This document shows positions 1 to 11,786 of a stretch of DNA of 64,000 nucleotides, piece after piece. The notes beneath the pieces were generated by a model, which was not told the origin of the DNA, searched no databases, and saw only the letters and a program-made list of their open reading frames with translations. The stretch is from the NCBI RefSeq assembly GCF_000384375.1, contig NZ_ARVX01000001.1, forward strand, positions 744,001-808,000, given 5' to 3'. The stretch's first letter is position 1, and each line of letters begins with the position of its first letter. The DNA is from Methylotenera versatilis 79. Lineage in GTDB: Bacteria; Pseudomonadota; Gammaproteobacteria; Burkholderiales; Methylophilaceae. Position numbers and translations under genes: made by a program.

Positions 1-2221
<2,221 letters not shown>

Positions 2222-2275
2222 TTAGTACATATACGACAGCAACAACCATGCCACATGGTTGAATCACCCAATACT

Positions 2276-2349
2276 ATCATAATTAAAATCGGAGAAAAAA
2301 CCTGTACGCAGTATGACGTATTAACGCATATTCACTGCTCGATTATCAT
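2276..2349. promoter_or_regulatory. Bidirectional activator site and divergent promoters
   Basis: The 16-mer TACGCAGTATGACGTA lies at 2305-2320 and fits the palindrome TACGYN6RCGTA. On the plus strand, 23 nt after it, is TATCAT (2344-2349), a -10-like hexamer in front of the TonB-receptor gene at 2377. On the minus strand, again 23 nt after it, is TATGAT (2281-2276) in front of the permease-kinase gene at 2200. The site would be centred near -43 of both promoters, a normal place for a class II activator. The same site and spacing recur at 4530, 22469 and 24409. Confidence 0.7.
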
Positions 2350-2376
2350 CAAAAAATCATTCATCTTAAGTAAGTT

Positions 2377-4449
2377 ATGGCCCGTAAAAACAAACCGTCG
2401 TTTTATTCAAGTGCATACCTAGTCTTATTATCTACAAACGTTCTCGCTGAATCATTTAATCTTGAGCAGATTCAATTTGAAAGTATTAAAACCGAAGATA
2501 TCAAAGTCACTGCCGTTCGCGAAAATTTAATCGGCATTGCGGATACCGCCAGCGAAGGCGTGATCAGTAACCACCGCATCAGTAATATCCCACACTCTCG
2601 CCCTGGTGAAGTGTTAGAGCAAGTGCCTGGCTTGATTGTTAGCCAGCATTCGGGCGATGGCAAAGCCAATCAATATTATTTGCGTGGCTTTAATCTCGAT
2701 CACGGTACCGATTTTGCCGTTTGGTTAGATGGTATGCCGCTTAATATGCCGACACATGCGCACGGCCAAGGTTATATTGATTCTAATTGGTTAATGCCAG
2801 AATTAATTGACAGTTTGGAATTTAAAAAAGGTGCTTATCATGCGGAACAGGGCGATTTTTCAGCAGCTGGCTCAACACATTTGCACTACGCCAAAACATT
2901 ACCGCAATCTATTGCAAAACTCACGCTTGGCAGTTATGGTTTTCAACGTTTGTTTAACGCAGGTTCGCAAGGTATCACAGATGGTCAATTTTTATACGCC
3001 GTAGAAGCACAAGGTTATGATGGCGCTTGGGATAATAGCCAAAATCTTAAAAAATTCAATGGCTTGCTGCGTTACAGCACGGGTACTGAAGAACATGGCT
3101 GGAATATCACGGCAATGGGTTATAACTCAAAATGGGATGCCACAGACCAAGTGCCAAAACGTGCTATTAACGCTGGCTTAATCAACCGCTTTGGCGCAAT
3201 CGACACCTCGGATGGCGGCGAAACCAGCCGATACAGCTTATCTGCCGATTGGCATGATGGCGTATGGCAAGCTAATGCTTATGCGATTCATTACAAACTG
3301 GATTTATTTTCTAACTTTACCTACTTTTTGGATGACTCAATAAACGGCGACCAATTTGAACAAGCCGATAAGCGCAATGTATTTGGCGGTGCAGTTATAC
3401 GCAGTTTTAATGCGAATATTGCAGACTTGGAAACCAGTCATCAAATCGGTCTACAAGGCCGTTACGATGATATTGGCAATGTCGGTTTGTATCGCACAGT
3501 TGCACGCCAACGCTTAAGCACAACCAGAGAAGATGCCGTAAAACAAGGCAGTGTTGGCTTATGGTGGCAAGGCAACTGGCAGATTTTGCCAAATCTACGC
3601 GCCAGCACGGGCTTGCGTGAAGATATTTATAAATTTGATATTGATAGCAATATCGCTGAAAACTCGGGTAAAGCGCACAGTAATATTTTCAGTCCAAAGC
3701 TGGGTTTAGCTTGGCAGGCATCCAAACAGCACGAGTTTTATGTCAATTGGGGACGTGGCTTTCACAGCAACGATGCTCGAGGCTCAACTATTCGTGTTGA
3801 CCCAGTTTCTGGCGATGCAGCTGAGAAAGTGAATCCTCTCGTAAAAGCTATTAGTAAAGAATTGGGCTGGCGCGCTAATCCTATTGGAAATTGGCAAACT
3901 ACATTGGCTTTATTTCAGTTGGATATTGACTCGGAATTATTGTTTATAGGCGATGCCGGTGCAACCGAAGCCAGCCGACCTAGCCGCAGAGTGGGCGTAG
4001 AGTGGACGAATTACATTCCTATCAATAGTTGGAGTTATATTGATGCTGACTTTGCCATCGCCCGTGCGCGTTTTAAAGATTCAGATGAAGTGGGTGACTA
4101 TATTCCTGGCTCAATCGCCAAAACGGCCTCTATTGGCATTGCCATCAATCATCCAAGCGGTTGGTCTGCCTCTACGCGTTTGCGCTATTTTGGGCCGCGC
4201 GCGTTGATAGAAGATAACAGTGTGAGATCGAATAGCTCGTTACTGACCAACGCGCGCATTGGCTACCAAATTAGTTCTAAAATCAATCTGTCGTTGGATA
4301 TATTTAATCTGTTTAACCGCAAAGTATCTGATATTGATTATCTGTATACCTCGCGCTTAAAAGGCGAAGCGGCTGATGGCGTAAAGGATATTCATACACA
4401 TCCCGTCGAACCAAGAATGGCAAGGCTTAGCTTGTCACTTGACTATTGA
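2377..4449 (+). CDS. TonB-dependent outer-membrane receptor
   Basis: This 690-residue protein starts with a signal peptide ending near the VLA at residues 22-24. A plug domain follows (about 60-170), with the usual pattern of a VPG turn and an LRGF motif, and then a long beta-barrel ending in an aromatic residue (LSLDY). TonB-dependent receptors bring scarce metals or metal chelates across the outer membrane, using energy from TonB/ExbBD. The ligand cannot be read from sequence. The position between a permease-kinase and a urease cluster, and the shared activator site upstream, make a nickel complex a reasonable guess, since urease needs nickel. The plug contains His-rich HAHGQG near residue 130. 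A remnant of a HupE/UreJ permease gene touches its 3' end. Confidence 0.9.
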   Translation: MARKNKPSFYSSAYLVLLSTNVLAESFNLEQIQFESIKTEDIKVTAVRENLIGIADTASEGVISNHRISNIPHSRPGEVLEQVPGLIVSQHSGDGKANQYYLRGFNLDHGTDFAVWLDGMPLNMPTHAHGQGYIDSNWLMPELIDSLEFKKGAYHAEQGDFSAAGSTHLHYAKTLPQSIAKLTLGSYGFQRLFNAGSQGITDGQFLYAVEAQGYDGAWDNSQNLKKFNGLLRYSTGTEEHGWNITAMGYNSKWDATDQVPKRAINAGLINRFGAIDTSDGGETSRYSLSADWHDGVWQANAYAIHYKLDLFSNFTYFLDDSINGDQFEQADKRNVFGGAVIRSFNANIADLETSHQIGLQGRYDDIGNVGLYRTVARQRLSTTREDAVKQGSVGLWWQGNWQILPNLRASTGLREDIYKFDIDSNIAENSGKAHSNIFSPKLGLAWQASKQHEFYVNWGRGFHSNDARGSTIRVDPVSGDAAEKVNPLVKAISKELGWRANPIGNWQTTLALFQLDIDSELLFIGDAGATEASRPSRRVGVEWTNYIPINSWSYIDADFAIARARFKDSDEVGDYIPGSIAKTASIGIAINHPSGWSASTRLRYFGPRALIEDNSVRSNSSLLTNARIGYQISSKINLSLDIFNLFNRKVSDIDYLYTSRLKGEAADGVKDIHTHPVEPRMARLSLSLDY

Positions 4450-4527
4450 TTAACCAGCCATCAGCAAATAGCCACCAACCAACATCATTCCGCACAATGC
4501 AGCATAAATAAAGTTGATCAGAAAAAT
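4450..4527 (-). pseudogene. 3' remnant of a hupE/ureJ-like permease gene
   Basis: Read on the minus strand, about 25 codons before the TAA at 4452-4450 encode a hydrophobic tail with CGMMLVGGYLLMAG at its end. This matches the tail pattern of the intact HupE/UreJ at 9824-10390 (CMILLGGYALL). The upstream part of the gene is missing: the conserved activator site begins at 4530, so the break is at about 4528. The DNA is clearly diverged from the intact copy, so it is not a recent duplicate. Its convergence on the TonB-receptor gene suggests that a receptor/hupE pair existed before the ureE-D cluster arrived here. Confidence 0.55.
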
Positions 4528-4529
4528 TG

Positions 4530-4575
4530 TACGTAATATGACGTATAGATTATGCCTTCAAGCTTTTACTATACT
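4530..4575 (+). promoter_or_regulatory. Activator site and promoter of the first urease cluster
   Basis: The 16-mer TACGTAATATGACGTA is at 4530-4545, followed 24 nt later by TATACT (4570-4575), a good -10 hexamer. Transcription would begin near 4582, just upstream of the ureE start. This is the second of four copies of the palindrome TACGYN6RCGTA. Confidence 0.65.
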
Positions 4576-4603
4576 TAACTCAAGTAAAACTAGGGTGATT
4601 AAT

Positions 4604-5059
4604 TTGATTACTTATACCAACATCATAGGCAGTAGCGCTCAAGAGGCTTACTCAGACAAACTTCATGATCTTGATCATGCAGATAAGTTAGATTTCATTA
4701 GTTTATCGAGCGACAATATTCAACGAAAAAGATTAAAAGTCGTTTCATATAAGGGCAAAGAATGTGGTATTGCATTACCGCGCGAACAAAAGCTTTACGA
4801 CGGCGCCATCCTAAGTTTAGCTGCTGATTACGCACTTGTCGTGCGTTGTGCAGATGCAAAATGGTTACGCTGTACGCCCATAGATAATGCCGCCGCATTA
4901 GAGCTAGGCTATTTTGCTGGCAATATGCATTGGTCTGTGCGCTTCGACAAAAATATTCTAGAAATAGCACTAAAAGGCAAACTTCAAGATTACCAAGAAA
5001 GATTGAAACATTTATGCATCGACGGTCGTATTACATTGGCACTTGATGATGCTCAATAA
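4604..5059 (+). CDS. ureE: Urease accessory protein UreE (nickel chaperone), cluster 1
   Basis: UreE hands nickel to the UreFGD-apo-urease complex. Evidence is mainly its place directly before ureF in a complete urease cluster, its size and its weak UreE-like pattern; sequence similarity to the second UreE of this window is low. The open frame runs back to 4514, but that would cover the promoter. I prefer TTG at 4604 (about 151 residues), which has AGGGTGA five bases upstream; GTG at 4595 is the alternative. It lacks the His-rich C-terminal tail seen in the cluster 2 UreE, so it may bind less nickel. The end overlaps the start of ureF. Confidence 0.75.
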   Translation: MITYTNIIGSSAQEAYSDKLHDLDHADKLDFISLSSDNIQRKRLKVVSYKGKECGIALPREQKLYDGAILSLAADYALVVRCADAKWLRCTPIDNAAALELGYFAGNMHWSVRFDKNILEIALKGKLQDYQERLKHLCIDGRITLALDDAQ

Positions 5060-5762
5060 CCACCTTGGATTAATGCTGAGCTTACAACACAGCGATTCAT
5101 TTTTCCCAAGTGGTGCAACTGCATTTTCATGGGGACTAGAATCCCTTAATCGCGACAAAATTATTAGCGATACAAAATCTGTATCGCATTATATAGAAAC
5201 ACAATTATTGCATCGCTGGGTAAGTTTTGACCAAGCCATTATTAGTGCTGCATGGTATGCATCTCAAACTATTGAGCATCGTTCTAATTCAAACTTGATG
5301 AAGATTTTTGAAATTGATGCATTTGCAGAGGCAATGACTTTATCAGAATCAGTCAGAACAGGGTCGCGCAGACTCGGTCAAACATTGATGACTGTACACG
5401 TAAAATTAGGCACTCCAAGTGCTATTAAGTTACATGCGCATATTGTTGCAAACGCTAACACGCACTACCCACATCTTGCAGTCACCCAAGGCTATCTATG
5501 GGCTAAATTAGGAGTGAGTGAGCTAGAGTCCCGTGCCATTTCAGCGCATACCCTTTGTACCAGTGCGACAAGTGCAGCACTTAGGCTGGGCTTAATAGGC
5601 CATATTGATGCACAGCGCATTCTTATGCACATGCATACACAGATTGTTAAGGCGCTTGATTTGCCTGCACCAGCATTATCGAATATTTCATCAAGTACAT
5701 TAGCTGTTGATATCGGTAACTTACGTCACGAAGCGCTTGATGCAAGAATGTTCGCCAATTAA
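5046..5762 (+). CDS. ureF: Urease accessory protein UreF, cluster 1
   Basis: UreF acts as a scaffold or GTPase-gating protein that links UreD-bound urease to UreG during nickel insertion. The family signature near the N-terminus is clear: a run like LQHSDSFFPSGATAFSWGLE, the usual D-x-x-x-P-x-G-x-x-x-S-x-G-L-E pattern. Length (about 238) is normal. ATG at 5046 or 5049 are both possible; each overlaps the ureE stop (5057-5059), which points to translational coupling. The gap to ureAB is 21 bases. Confidence 0.88.
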   Translation: MMLNNHLGLMLSLQHSDSFFPSGATAFSWGLESLNRDKIISDTKSVSHYIETQLLHRWVSFDQAIISAAWYASQTIEHRSNSNLMKIFEIDAFAEAMTLSESVRTGSRRLGQTLMTVHVKLGTPSAIKLHAHIVANANTHYPHLAVTQGYLWAKLGVSELESRAISAHTLCTSATSAALRLGLIGHIDAQRILMHMHTQIVKALDLPAPALSNISSSTLAVDIGNLRHEALDARMFAN

Positions 5763-5783
5763 TTTTAAATCTCGAAAGTTGTT

Positions 5784-6482
5784 ATGTTATTAACCCCAAC
5801 TGAATACGAACGCCTCACTTTATTTGGTGCAGCTGAGCTTGCGCGCAAACGACTTGCCAAAGGGTTAAAACTTAATTATCCAGAAGCTGTTGCTATCATT
5901 TCAGATGAGCTATTAGAAGGTGCCAGAGAAGGCAAGTCAGTGGCTGAACTGATTGGATATGGATCAACCATTCTCAATCAAGATGATGTCTTGTCTGGCA
6001 TTGCAAATATGTTACCGATGCTACAAGTAGAAGGTTCTTTTCCCGACGGGACCAAACTCATCACAGTACATGAACCTTTACGGCCAGGGTTACAAAAACC
6101 AATTGAGAACTACCGCATTCCAGGTGAAATCATTACCGCAGAAGGTGATATAGAATTAAATGTTGGGCGCTTACGTGCCACCGTTAAAGCAATGAATATG
6201 GGAGATCGCCCGATACAAATCGGCAGTCATTTTCATTTTTTTGAAGTTAATCGTGCATTGCAATTTGAAAGAAATTTGGCATACGGCATGCATTTAGATA
6301 TCCCGGCTGGTACTGCGGTGCGTTTTGAGCCTGGAGATGAAAAAACTGTTGAACTAGTGGCTTTCGGTGGAACACGTGAGATTTTTGGATTAAACAGCTT
6401 AGTCGATGGCCCGCTAGATCAAAGTGGTCAGCGTGAAAAAGCCTTAGAAAACGCACGCAATAATGGCTTTAGGGGTGCATGA
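5784..6482 (+). CDS. ureAB: Fused urease gamma/beta subunit, cluster 1
   Basis: This 232-residue protein joins the gamma subunit (residues 1 to about 100, starting LTPTEYERL and carrying KLNYPEAVA and [11 protein letters not shown]) to the beta subunit (about 110-232, with [19 protein letters not shown] and GTAVRFEPG). The fusion and the C-terminal extension ending [10 protein letters not shown] resemble Helicobacter UreA, not the separate UreA and UreB of most proteobacteria, which cluster 2 here has. It forms the structural core with UreC. Its stop overlaps the start of ureC (ATGA), so the two are probably translated together. The gene is intact. Confidence 0.95.
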   Translation: MLLTPTEYERLTLFGAAELARKRLAKGLKLNYPEAVAIISDELLEGAREGKSVAELIGYGSTILNQDDVLSGIANMLPMLQVEGSFPDGTKLITVHEPLRPGLQKPIENYRIPGEIITAEGDIELNVGRLRATVKAMNMGDRPIQIGSHFHFFEVNRALQFERNLAYGMHLDIPAGTAVRFEPGDEKTVELVAFGGTREIFGLNSLVDGPLDQSGQREKALENARNNGFRGA

Positions 6483-8194
6483 TGGCAAAAATGTCACGGA
6501 AAGATTATGCAGCGATGTTTGGCCCGACGAAAGGCGATGCTGTGCGACTAGGAGATACTTCATTATTAGCAGAAGTTGAACATGATTTTACCGTTGCAGG
6601 TGATGAGTGTCTGCATGGTGGTGGTAAAACGCTACGCGATGGCATGGGGATGATGGGAGGCTTAGACAGTGCGCAAGGCTCACTGGATATGCTTATTTGT
6701 AACGCCCTTGTGATTGACCCTGTGTTAGGCATCATAAAAGGTGATATAGGCATTAAAGCTGGAAAAATAGTTGCTATAGGCAAGGCCGGTAACCCACAAA
6801 CGATGGAAGGTGTTCATCCAGATTTGATTTGTGGGGCCGCCACAACAGTACGTGATGCCGAAGGTATGATTGCCACGCCTGGTGGCATTGACGTGCATGT
6901 GCATTTTGATTCAGCACAGCTTTGTGAGCATGCATTATCTTCAGGCCTGACAACGCTCATTGGCGGTTCATTAGGCCCCATTACAGTTGGCATTGATTGC
7001 GGAGGCGAGTGGAATGTTGCGCGGATGCACGAAGCATCTGAGCAATGGCCGCTAAATTTTGGTTTTCTTGGTCGCGGCAACTCTAGTAAACCGCTATCTT
7101 TAATTGATCAACTCCATGGTGGATGCCTTGGCCTAAAAATTCATGAGGACTGGGGAGCGATGCCTGCCGTGATTGACACTTGCTTAACAGTGGCTGACCA
7201 ATACGACTTCCAAGTGCAATTACACTCAGACACTTTAAATGAATCTGGATTTCTTGAAGATACTTTAGCTGCAATCAAAGACCGCACCATACACATGTAT
7301 CACACTGAAGGTGCGGGCGGGGGGCATGCGCCAGACATTATTGCTGTAGCAGGCAAAGAAAACTGTTTACCCTCTTCCACCAACCCAACTAATCCGTACA
7401 CCATCAATACTTTTGATGAGCATTTAGACATGATTATGGTTTGTCACCATTTAAACCCTGCAGTAGCAGAGGATGTGGCCTTTGCGGAATCTCGCATACG
7501 TGCACAAACCATTGCGGCAGAAGATATCTTACATGACATGGGTGCAATCTCTATGTTGGGGTCTGATAGTCAAGGCATGGGACGGATTAATGAAGTGATT
7601 AGTCGGACTTGGCAGTTGGCTTCTAAAATGAAAGATCAGCGTGGTCGACTACCTGAAGAAGCCAGTGCAATTGGAGATAACGAACGCATTAAACGCTACA
7701 TCGCAAAGTATACAATCAACGCTGCCCGTACTTTTGGCATTGCCGACACCATAGGTTCATTAGAGTCAGGAAAATTGGCCGACATCGTATTGTGGCGCCC
7801 TGCTTTTTTTGGGGTAAAACCTGAAGTCATCGTAAAAGGTGGTTTTATTGCTTGGGGTGCTATGGGCGATTCTGCAGCATCTCTCATGACGTGTGAACCC
7901 ATTGCAATGCGTCCTCAGTGGGGTGCTTTCGGAAAAGCACCTGCTTCCTTATCCGTTAATTTTGTAAACCAACTCGCCATTGATTCCGATTTGCGCAAAA
8001 AATTAGGGCTAACACGACAGCTGGTAGCGGCACACGGAACACGAAATCTAAAAAAACAAGACATGTTGCACAATAGTGCTTGTCCCAATATAACGGTCAA
8101 TCCACAAACATTTGATGTGATGGTTGATGGGAAAATCATTTATTGCGAGCCTGCGCACGAAGTACCCTTAAGTCGTCGCTATATGTTTAGGTAA
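6479..8194 (+). CDS. ureC: Urease alpha subunit (catalytic), cluster 1
   Basis: UreC carries the di-nickel site that hydrolyses urea to ammonia and carbamate. All expected metal and catalytic residues are visible: HVH (His140, His142), the carbamylated Lys in GLKIHEDWG, His in [11 protein letters not shown], His in [13 protein letters not shown], Cys-His in MVCHHLNP, Arg in ESRIRAQT and Asp in GSDSQGMGR. Length (571) is normal. It differs clearly from the second UreC here: the segment after the first His pair has [16 protein letters not shown] where classical ureases have a [10 protein letters not shown]...CTPGPW pattern. This divergent lineage fits the fused gamma/beta partner. Start is ATG at 6479, or 6482 in the same frame. 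Confidence 0.96.
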   Translation: MMAKMSRKDYAAMFGPTKGDAVRLGDTSLLAEVEHDFTVAGDECLHGGGKTLRDGMGMMGGLDSAQGSLDMLICNALVIDPVLGIIKGDIGIKAGKIVAIGKAGNPQTMEGVHPDLICGAATTVRDAEGMIATPGGIDVHVHFDSAQLCEHALSSGLTTLIGGSLGPITVGIDCGGEWNVARMHEASEQWPLNFGFLGRGNSSKPLSLIDQLHGGCLGLKIHEDWGAMPAVIDTCLTVADQYDFQVQLHSDTLNESGFLEDTLAAIKDRTIHMYHTEGAGGGHAPDIIAVAGKENCLPSSTNPTNPYTINTFDEHLDMIMVCHHLNPAVAEDVAFAESRIRAQTIAAEDILHDMGAISMLGSDSQGMGRINEVISRTWQLASKMKDQRGRLPEEASAIGDNERIKRYIAKYTINAARTFGIADTIGSLESGKLADIVLWRPAFFGVKPEVIVKGGFIAWGAMGDSAASLMTCEPIAMRPQWGAFGKAPASLSVNFVNQLAIDSDLRKKLGLTRQLVAAHGTRNLKKQDMLHNSACPNITVNPQTFDVMVDGKIIYCEPAHEVPLSRRYMFR

Positions 8195-8198
8195 TACT

Positions 8199-8849
8199 AT
8201 GAATAATTTAGCTACCCCTCCTTTCAGTGTCACAAGCTTAGGTTCTGCGCGCGTGGGCATTGGCGGCCCAGTAGGTTCTGGTAAAACCAGATTATTGGAA
8301 CAGCTCATCCCCATTTTACAAAATAGAGGCGTTAATTTTGCCATTATTACTAATGACTTAGTCACGCGTGAGGATGCAGAACGCATCAAACGTAGCGGTC
8401 TTATTGATACGGCTCGGGTACTGGCTGTGGAAACAGGCGCCTGCCCGCACACCGCCATTCGAGAAGACCCAACGCTTAACATGCAAGCAGCAGATGAATT
8501 AGATAAAAAATTTGCTGGCCTAGAACTAGTTCTCATTGAGTCTGGAGGTGATAACTTAGCATCTTCATTTTCATTAGACTTAGTCGACTATTGGATTTTT
8601 GTCATTGATGTAGCGGCTGGTGATGATATACCCCGTAAGCGTGGCTTAGGCGTTGTAACTTGCGATTTACTTGTCATTAATAAATTTGATTTAGCGCCTT
8701 ATGTGAATGTTGACCTGACCCGTATGGTAAAAGAGGCCAACGAAGTCAGAAATGGCAAACCAGTAGTATTAACTAACTGCGCAACAGGAGAAGGCGTTAG
8801 CGAAGTTGCTGAAAGTATTATTGCTAGTGTACTGTTCCAAAAAAACTAA
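8199..8849 (+). CDS. ureG: Urease accessory GTPase UreG, cluster 1
   Basis: UreG is the SIMIBI-class GTPase that carries nickel and powers urease activation. The P-loop GGPVGSGKT is at about residues 22-30, the nickel-binding Cys-Pro-His appears in [14 protein letters not shown], and ESGGDNL and NKFDLAP are the later nucleotide motifs. Length is 216. It is a diverged paralogue of the UreG at 10400-11062: the [13 protein letters not shown] stretch replaces [13 protein letters not shown]. It sits four bases after ureC and three bases before ureD. Confidence 0.94.
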   Translation: MNNLATPPFSVTSLGSARVGIGGPVGSGKTRLLEQLIPILQNRGVNFAIITNDLVTREDAERIKRSGLIDTARVLAVETGACPHTAIREDPTLNMQAADELDKKFAGLELVLIESGGDNLASSFSLDLVDYWIFVIDVAAGDDIPRKRGLGVVTCDLLVINKFDLAPYVNVDLTRMVKEANEVRNGKPVVLTNCATGEGVSEVAESIIASVLFQKN

Positions 8850-8852
8850 CTT

Positions 8853-9770
8853 ATGCCACTAGCTGAAGCAAAATCCCCACCTATTAACGCTACTTCTATA
8901 GGCCTAATTATAGAACAGCAACGAAAGGAAATGGCTACACCTCAAGTTAATTTACAATTCAGCTTAAGCCCAAAAGGAATAAGCTACTTATCATTACAAC
9001 TTGCCAAATATCCCTTTCACGTAGGTAGGCTACTCAAAAATTCAAGTACTCCCGAAGAGATGGCCATGCTGTTTTTACAATCTACATCTGGAGGATTATT
9101 TGAGCACGATCGCATAGGTCTAAAAATCACAGCAAAAACAAAAGCAGTAGCTTCTGTAAAACATGCAGCAGCCACTGTTGTTCACAGCATGCAACAAGGT
9201 CAAGCAATATCACGCCTGAACATTGTTGCGGAAGTTGGATCTTACCTTGAGTACACAGGCAACCTAAACATTTTGTTTCCTAAAAGCAATCTAGTTAACC
9301 AGATTGATGTTGAGCTTCACCCTAATGCAATAACGCTAATCTCTGATGCTTACTTAGTCCACGACCCTGAACAACAAGCTAACTATTTTGAACAATTAGA
9401 TACAACGATTAACGTGTATAACCATCATCATCAATTACTCGTCAAAGATCGTTTCTTACTCAGCGGCGTACAATTAGCTAGTCAGTTGCAAGCGGTTGAC
9501 AAAAAGTTTGATACTCACGCCAGCCTTTATTTACTTACACCAAACTGCACAACTGAGGAAAACGCAGTCTTGCTAAAAATCATTAACGAATCAATAACGA
9601 ATGCTGAACTCAGCAAAAAAGAGGCTTATTTCGGTTCAGGTATTTTACCCAACCAATGTGGTGTATTTGTACGCCTGATGACACGCAGCGGTCAATCTAT
9701 ACAAAAACTAAACAATGAAATAGCTAATAAACTTAGAAATACCTACCTTAAAGGCATCGACAAATCTTGA
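8853..9770 (+). CDS. ureD: Urease accessory protein UreD, cluster 1
   Basis: UreD (UreH in Helicobacter) binds apo-urease first and opens a path for nickel. The 305-residue protein keeps family patterns such as LLFLQSTSGGLFEHDRIG-like (residues 70-90) and a late GSGILPNQCGVFVRLM stretch, but is otherwise quite different from cluster 2 UreD. The first 26 residues are weakly conserved in type, so a start at the internal Met at about 8931 is possible. It is the last gene of the plus-strand urease operon. Confidence 0.85.
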   Translation: MPLAEAKSPPINATSIGLIIEQQRKEMATPQVNLQFSLSPKGISYLSLQLAKYPFHVGRLLKNSSTPEEMAMLFLQSTSGGLFEHDRIGLKITAKTKAVASVKHAAATVVHSMQQGQAISRLNIVAEVGSYLEYTGNLNILFPKSNLVNQIDVELHPNAITLISDAYLVHDPEQQANYFEQLDTTINVYNHHHQLLVKDRFLLSGVQLASQLQAVDKKFDTHASLYLLTPNCTTEENAVLLKIINESITNAELSKKEAYFGSGILPNQCGVFVRLMTRSGQSIQKLNNEIANKLRNTYLKGIDKS

Positions 9771-9778
9771 CTATATAA

Positions 9779-9813
9779 TGAGGTGAGTGCTTCAGCTTCA
9801 AAACATCACCTCA
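9779..9813. terminator. Inverted repeat between convergent ureD and ureJ
   Basis: TGAGGTGA (9779-9786) pairs with TCACCTCA (9806-9813) across a 19-nt loop. It lies in the 53-bp gap between two convergent operons, so a shared terminator is likely, but there is no long T-run. Confidence 0.4.
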
Positions 9814-9823
9814 ACAATCCTAG

Positions 9824-10390
9824 TTAAAGCAAAGCATAGCCACCTAGCAATATCATGCAAAGTGCCAAAACATTTTGTATATATTGAAAAACTTTAGTGT
9901 GTAAAGTGCCAATTAGAATACCAACACCATGCAATAGAGCCGTTGCTATTAACATTCCAGTCATTACATTTAATCCAGACTGCATATTAAGTTCCACTCC
10001 ATGTGCCATGCCATGAAATATGGCGAATAGAGAAACAAGGCCTAAACGAATCGAAGCATTGATGGGTAAATTAACCATCAATAATAACCCCATTGCCATC
10101 ACACTTGCAGCAACACTCGTTTCAACACCAGAGAATCGGTATCCTGTAAAGCTTAAAATAAAGCCTAAAATCATGGATAAACTAAAAGCTAGCGGCAACT
10201 TCCAGCATGCTTTTTCATCAGTTTTAACTGCCCATATTCCCACGGCAACCATCACAAGTAGATGATCCCAACCCGTCAAAGGGTGCATAAAACCTGCGTA
10301 TGCGCTCTCCAAACCATGTCCTGGATGAGCAAAAGCCAGACTTGAAAAGCCCAACAATAAAGCAGTACTTAACGATAGATATTTTTTCAC
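9824..10390 (-). CDS. ureJ: HupE/UreJ-family nickel permease
   Basis: A small membrane protein (188 residues) with a signal-like first helix ending AFAHPGHG, then about six membrane segments. Family marks are HPLTGWDHLLVMVAVGIWA (residues 36-54) and FHGMAHGVE (about 123-131), where conserved His and Asp residues are thought to bind metal. HupE/UreJ proteins import nickel for hydrogenase or urease. It is the last gene of the urt-ure operon on the minus strand, nine bases after ureG. A second, broken copy is at 4450-4527. Confidence 0.9.
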   Translation of the reverse strand: MKKYLSLSTALLLGFSSLAFAHPGHGLESAYAGFMHPLTGWDHLLVMVAVGIWAVKTDEKACWKLPLAFSLSMILGFILSFTGYRFSGVETSVAASVMAMGLLLMVNLPINASIRLGLVSLFAIFHGMAHGVELNMQSGLNVMTGMLIATALLHGVGILIGTLHTKVFQYIQNVLALCMILLGGYALL

Positions 10391-10399
10391 ATTACTCTC

Positions 10400-11062
10400 C
10401 TAAAGAAATAAACCTTGTTTTTCAATAAACTTAACAATCTCTTCCAAACCTTGCCCGATTTTTAGATTAGTAAAAATAAATGGGCGTTCACCGCGCATGC
10501 GTTTGGCATCTCTGTCCATCACCTCTAACGATGCGCCCACCATTGGCGCTAAATCTATTTTATTGATAATCAGCAAATCCGATTTTGTGATGCCTGGCCC
10601 GCCTTTGCGTGGGATTTTTTCGCCAGCTGCCACATCGATCACATAAATGGTCAAATCGGATAATTCGGGGCTGAAAGTTGCGGCTAGATTATCACCACCA
10701 CTTTCTACGAAAACGATATCCAAGCCAGGAAAACGTTTACAAAGTTGCGCAACCGCTTCGAGATTCATCGATGCGTCTTCACGGATTGCGGTATGCGGAC
10801 AACCGCCAGTTTCTACGCCAATGATACGTTCTGGTGCTAATGCTTCATTACGCGTTAAAAATTCTGCGTCTTCTTTGGTGTAAATATCATTGGTCACCAC
10901 GGCGATATTCAGCTCTTCACGCAAACGTTTGCAAAGTGACAGCGTTAGTGCTGTTTTGCCTGAGCCAACTGGGCCGCCGATACCGACACGTAACGGTTCT
11001 ACGTTTGATTGAATGGGCGACTGTTTTAAACTGTCTTGTAATATTTCTGCGGGTTTATTCAT
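10400..11062 (-). CDS. ureG: Urease accessory GTPase UreG, cluster 2
   Basis: A classical UreG of 220 residues. It has the P-loop GGPVGSGKT, the nickel-site [32 protein letters not shown] and NKIDLAP. The open frame extends upstream to 11197, but that part overlaps ureF; the ATG at 11062 lies just after the ureF stop and gives the normal N-terminus MNKPAE. It supplies GTP-driven nickel delivery for the cluster 2 urease. Confidence 0.95.
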   Translation of the reverse strand: MNKPAEILQDSLKQSPIQSNVEPLRVGIGGPVGSGKTALTLSLCKRLREELNIAVVTNDIYTKEDAEFLTRNEALAPERIIGVETGGCPHTAIREDASMNLEAVAQLCKRFPGLDIVFVESGGDNLAATFSPELSDLTIYVIDVAAGEKIPRKGGPGITKSDLLIINKIDLAPMVGASLEVMDRDAKRMRGERPFIFTNLKIGQGLEEIVKFIEKQGLFL

Positions 11063-11066
11063 CTGT

Positions 11067-11780
11067 TTATGACCTAAATAAGCGGCTATATTGTGTTTCG
11101 TGGCGGCACCCAGCAATGGTAAGCCCAGGTGTAAAGTTACTGATTTCAGCATCATCCAAGCGCATCGCATCTGCAACGATTTCAGGCAATAATGCACCCA
11201 ATTCCAGTAATATTTTCTGCCCTGCTACTTGCCCAAGCGGCACTGTTTTCATGGCGGCGCTGACTTGATTTTCTACCCAAGACCAAGCATACGCCTGCAA
11301 CATATCTGGCGCGGAAATTGCCCATAAATGCGTGATACCAGCGTAAACGCTTGGAAATGCAGGGTTAACTAAACTATTAATTTTGAGCATAAAATCTGCT
11401 GGCAAACTGCCTAAATCATTCAGCAAGCGGCACAGCGAATAACCCATTTGCCGTGTTTCTGCCAATGCTTCGCTGGTATCGCGCCCTGCTTGAAAATACG
11501 CATCCCAATCTTTAACCGCCGCCATATCATCTAATTGCCACGCTTGATATTGCCGATAAAGTACAGGCAGTTCATATCTGCCTTGATAAATAACCAGCGC
11601 ATCACTGATCCAAGTTTTGGCGCTGGCTAAATCGCTCACCTCACCGCATTCAATCGCCCATTCAAGCCCTTGCGAATAACTATATGCACCTACAGGCAAC
11701 ATTGGGCTGGCCAATTGCAGTAAGCGACTTAACGCAATATTTGAGGCAATATTTTGTGACTTAGTGTTTTGTGTATGCAT
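11067..11780 (-). CDS. ureF: Urease accessory protein UreF, cluster 2
   Basis: This 237-residue protein has the UreF signature [25 protein letters not shown] near residues 20-45, and [12 protein letters not shown] in the middle. It works with UreD and UreG in urease activation. It is only distantly related to the UreF at 5046-5762, which shows that each urease brought its own accessory set. The gap to ureE is six bases. Confidence 0.94.
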   Translation of the reverse strand: MHTQNTKSQNIASNIALSRLLQLASPMLPVGAYSYSQGLEWAIECGEVSDLASAKTWISDALVIYQGRYELPVLYRQYQAWQLDDMAAVKDWDAYFQAGRDTSEALAETRQMGYSLCRLLNDLGSLPADFMLKINSLVNPAFPSVYAGITHLWAISAPDMLQAYAWSWVENQVSAAMKTVPLGQVAGQKILLELGALLPEIVADAMRLDDAEISNFTPGLTIAGCRHETQYSRLFRS

Positions 11781-11786
11781 ATTTAA

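Noticed and set aside
4514-4603. Upstream part of the ureE open frame
   Set aside because: It covers the activator site, the -10 and the predicted start of transcription, so it cannot be translated from this promoter.
11063-11197. Longer start for ureG of cluster 2
   Set aside because: It would overlap ureF; the ATG at 11062 gives the standard N-terminus.
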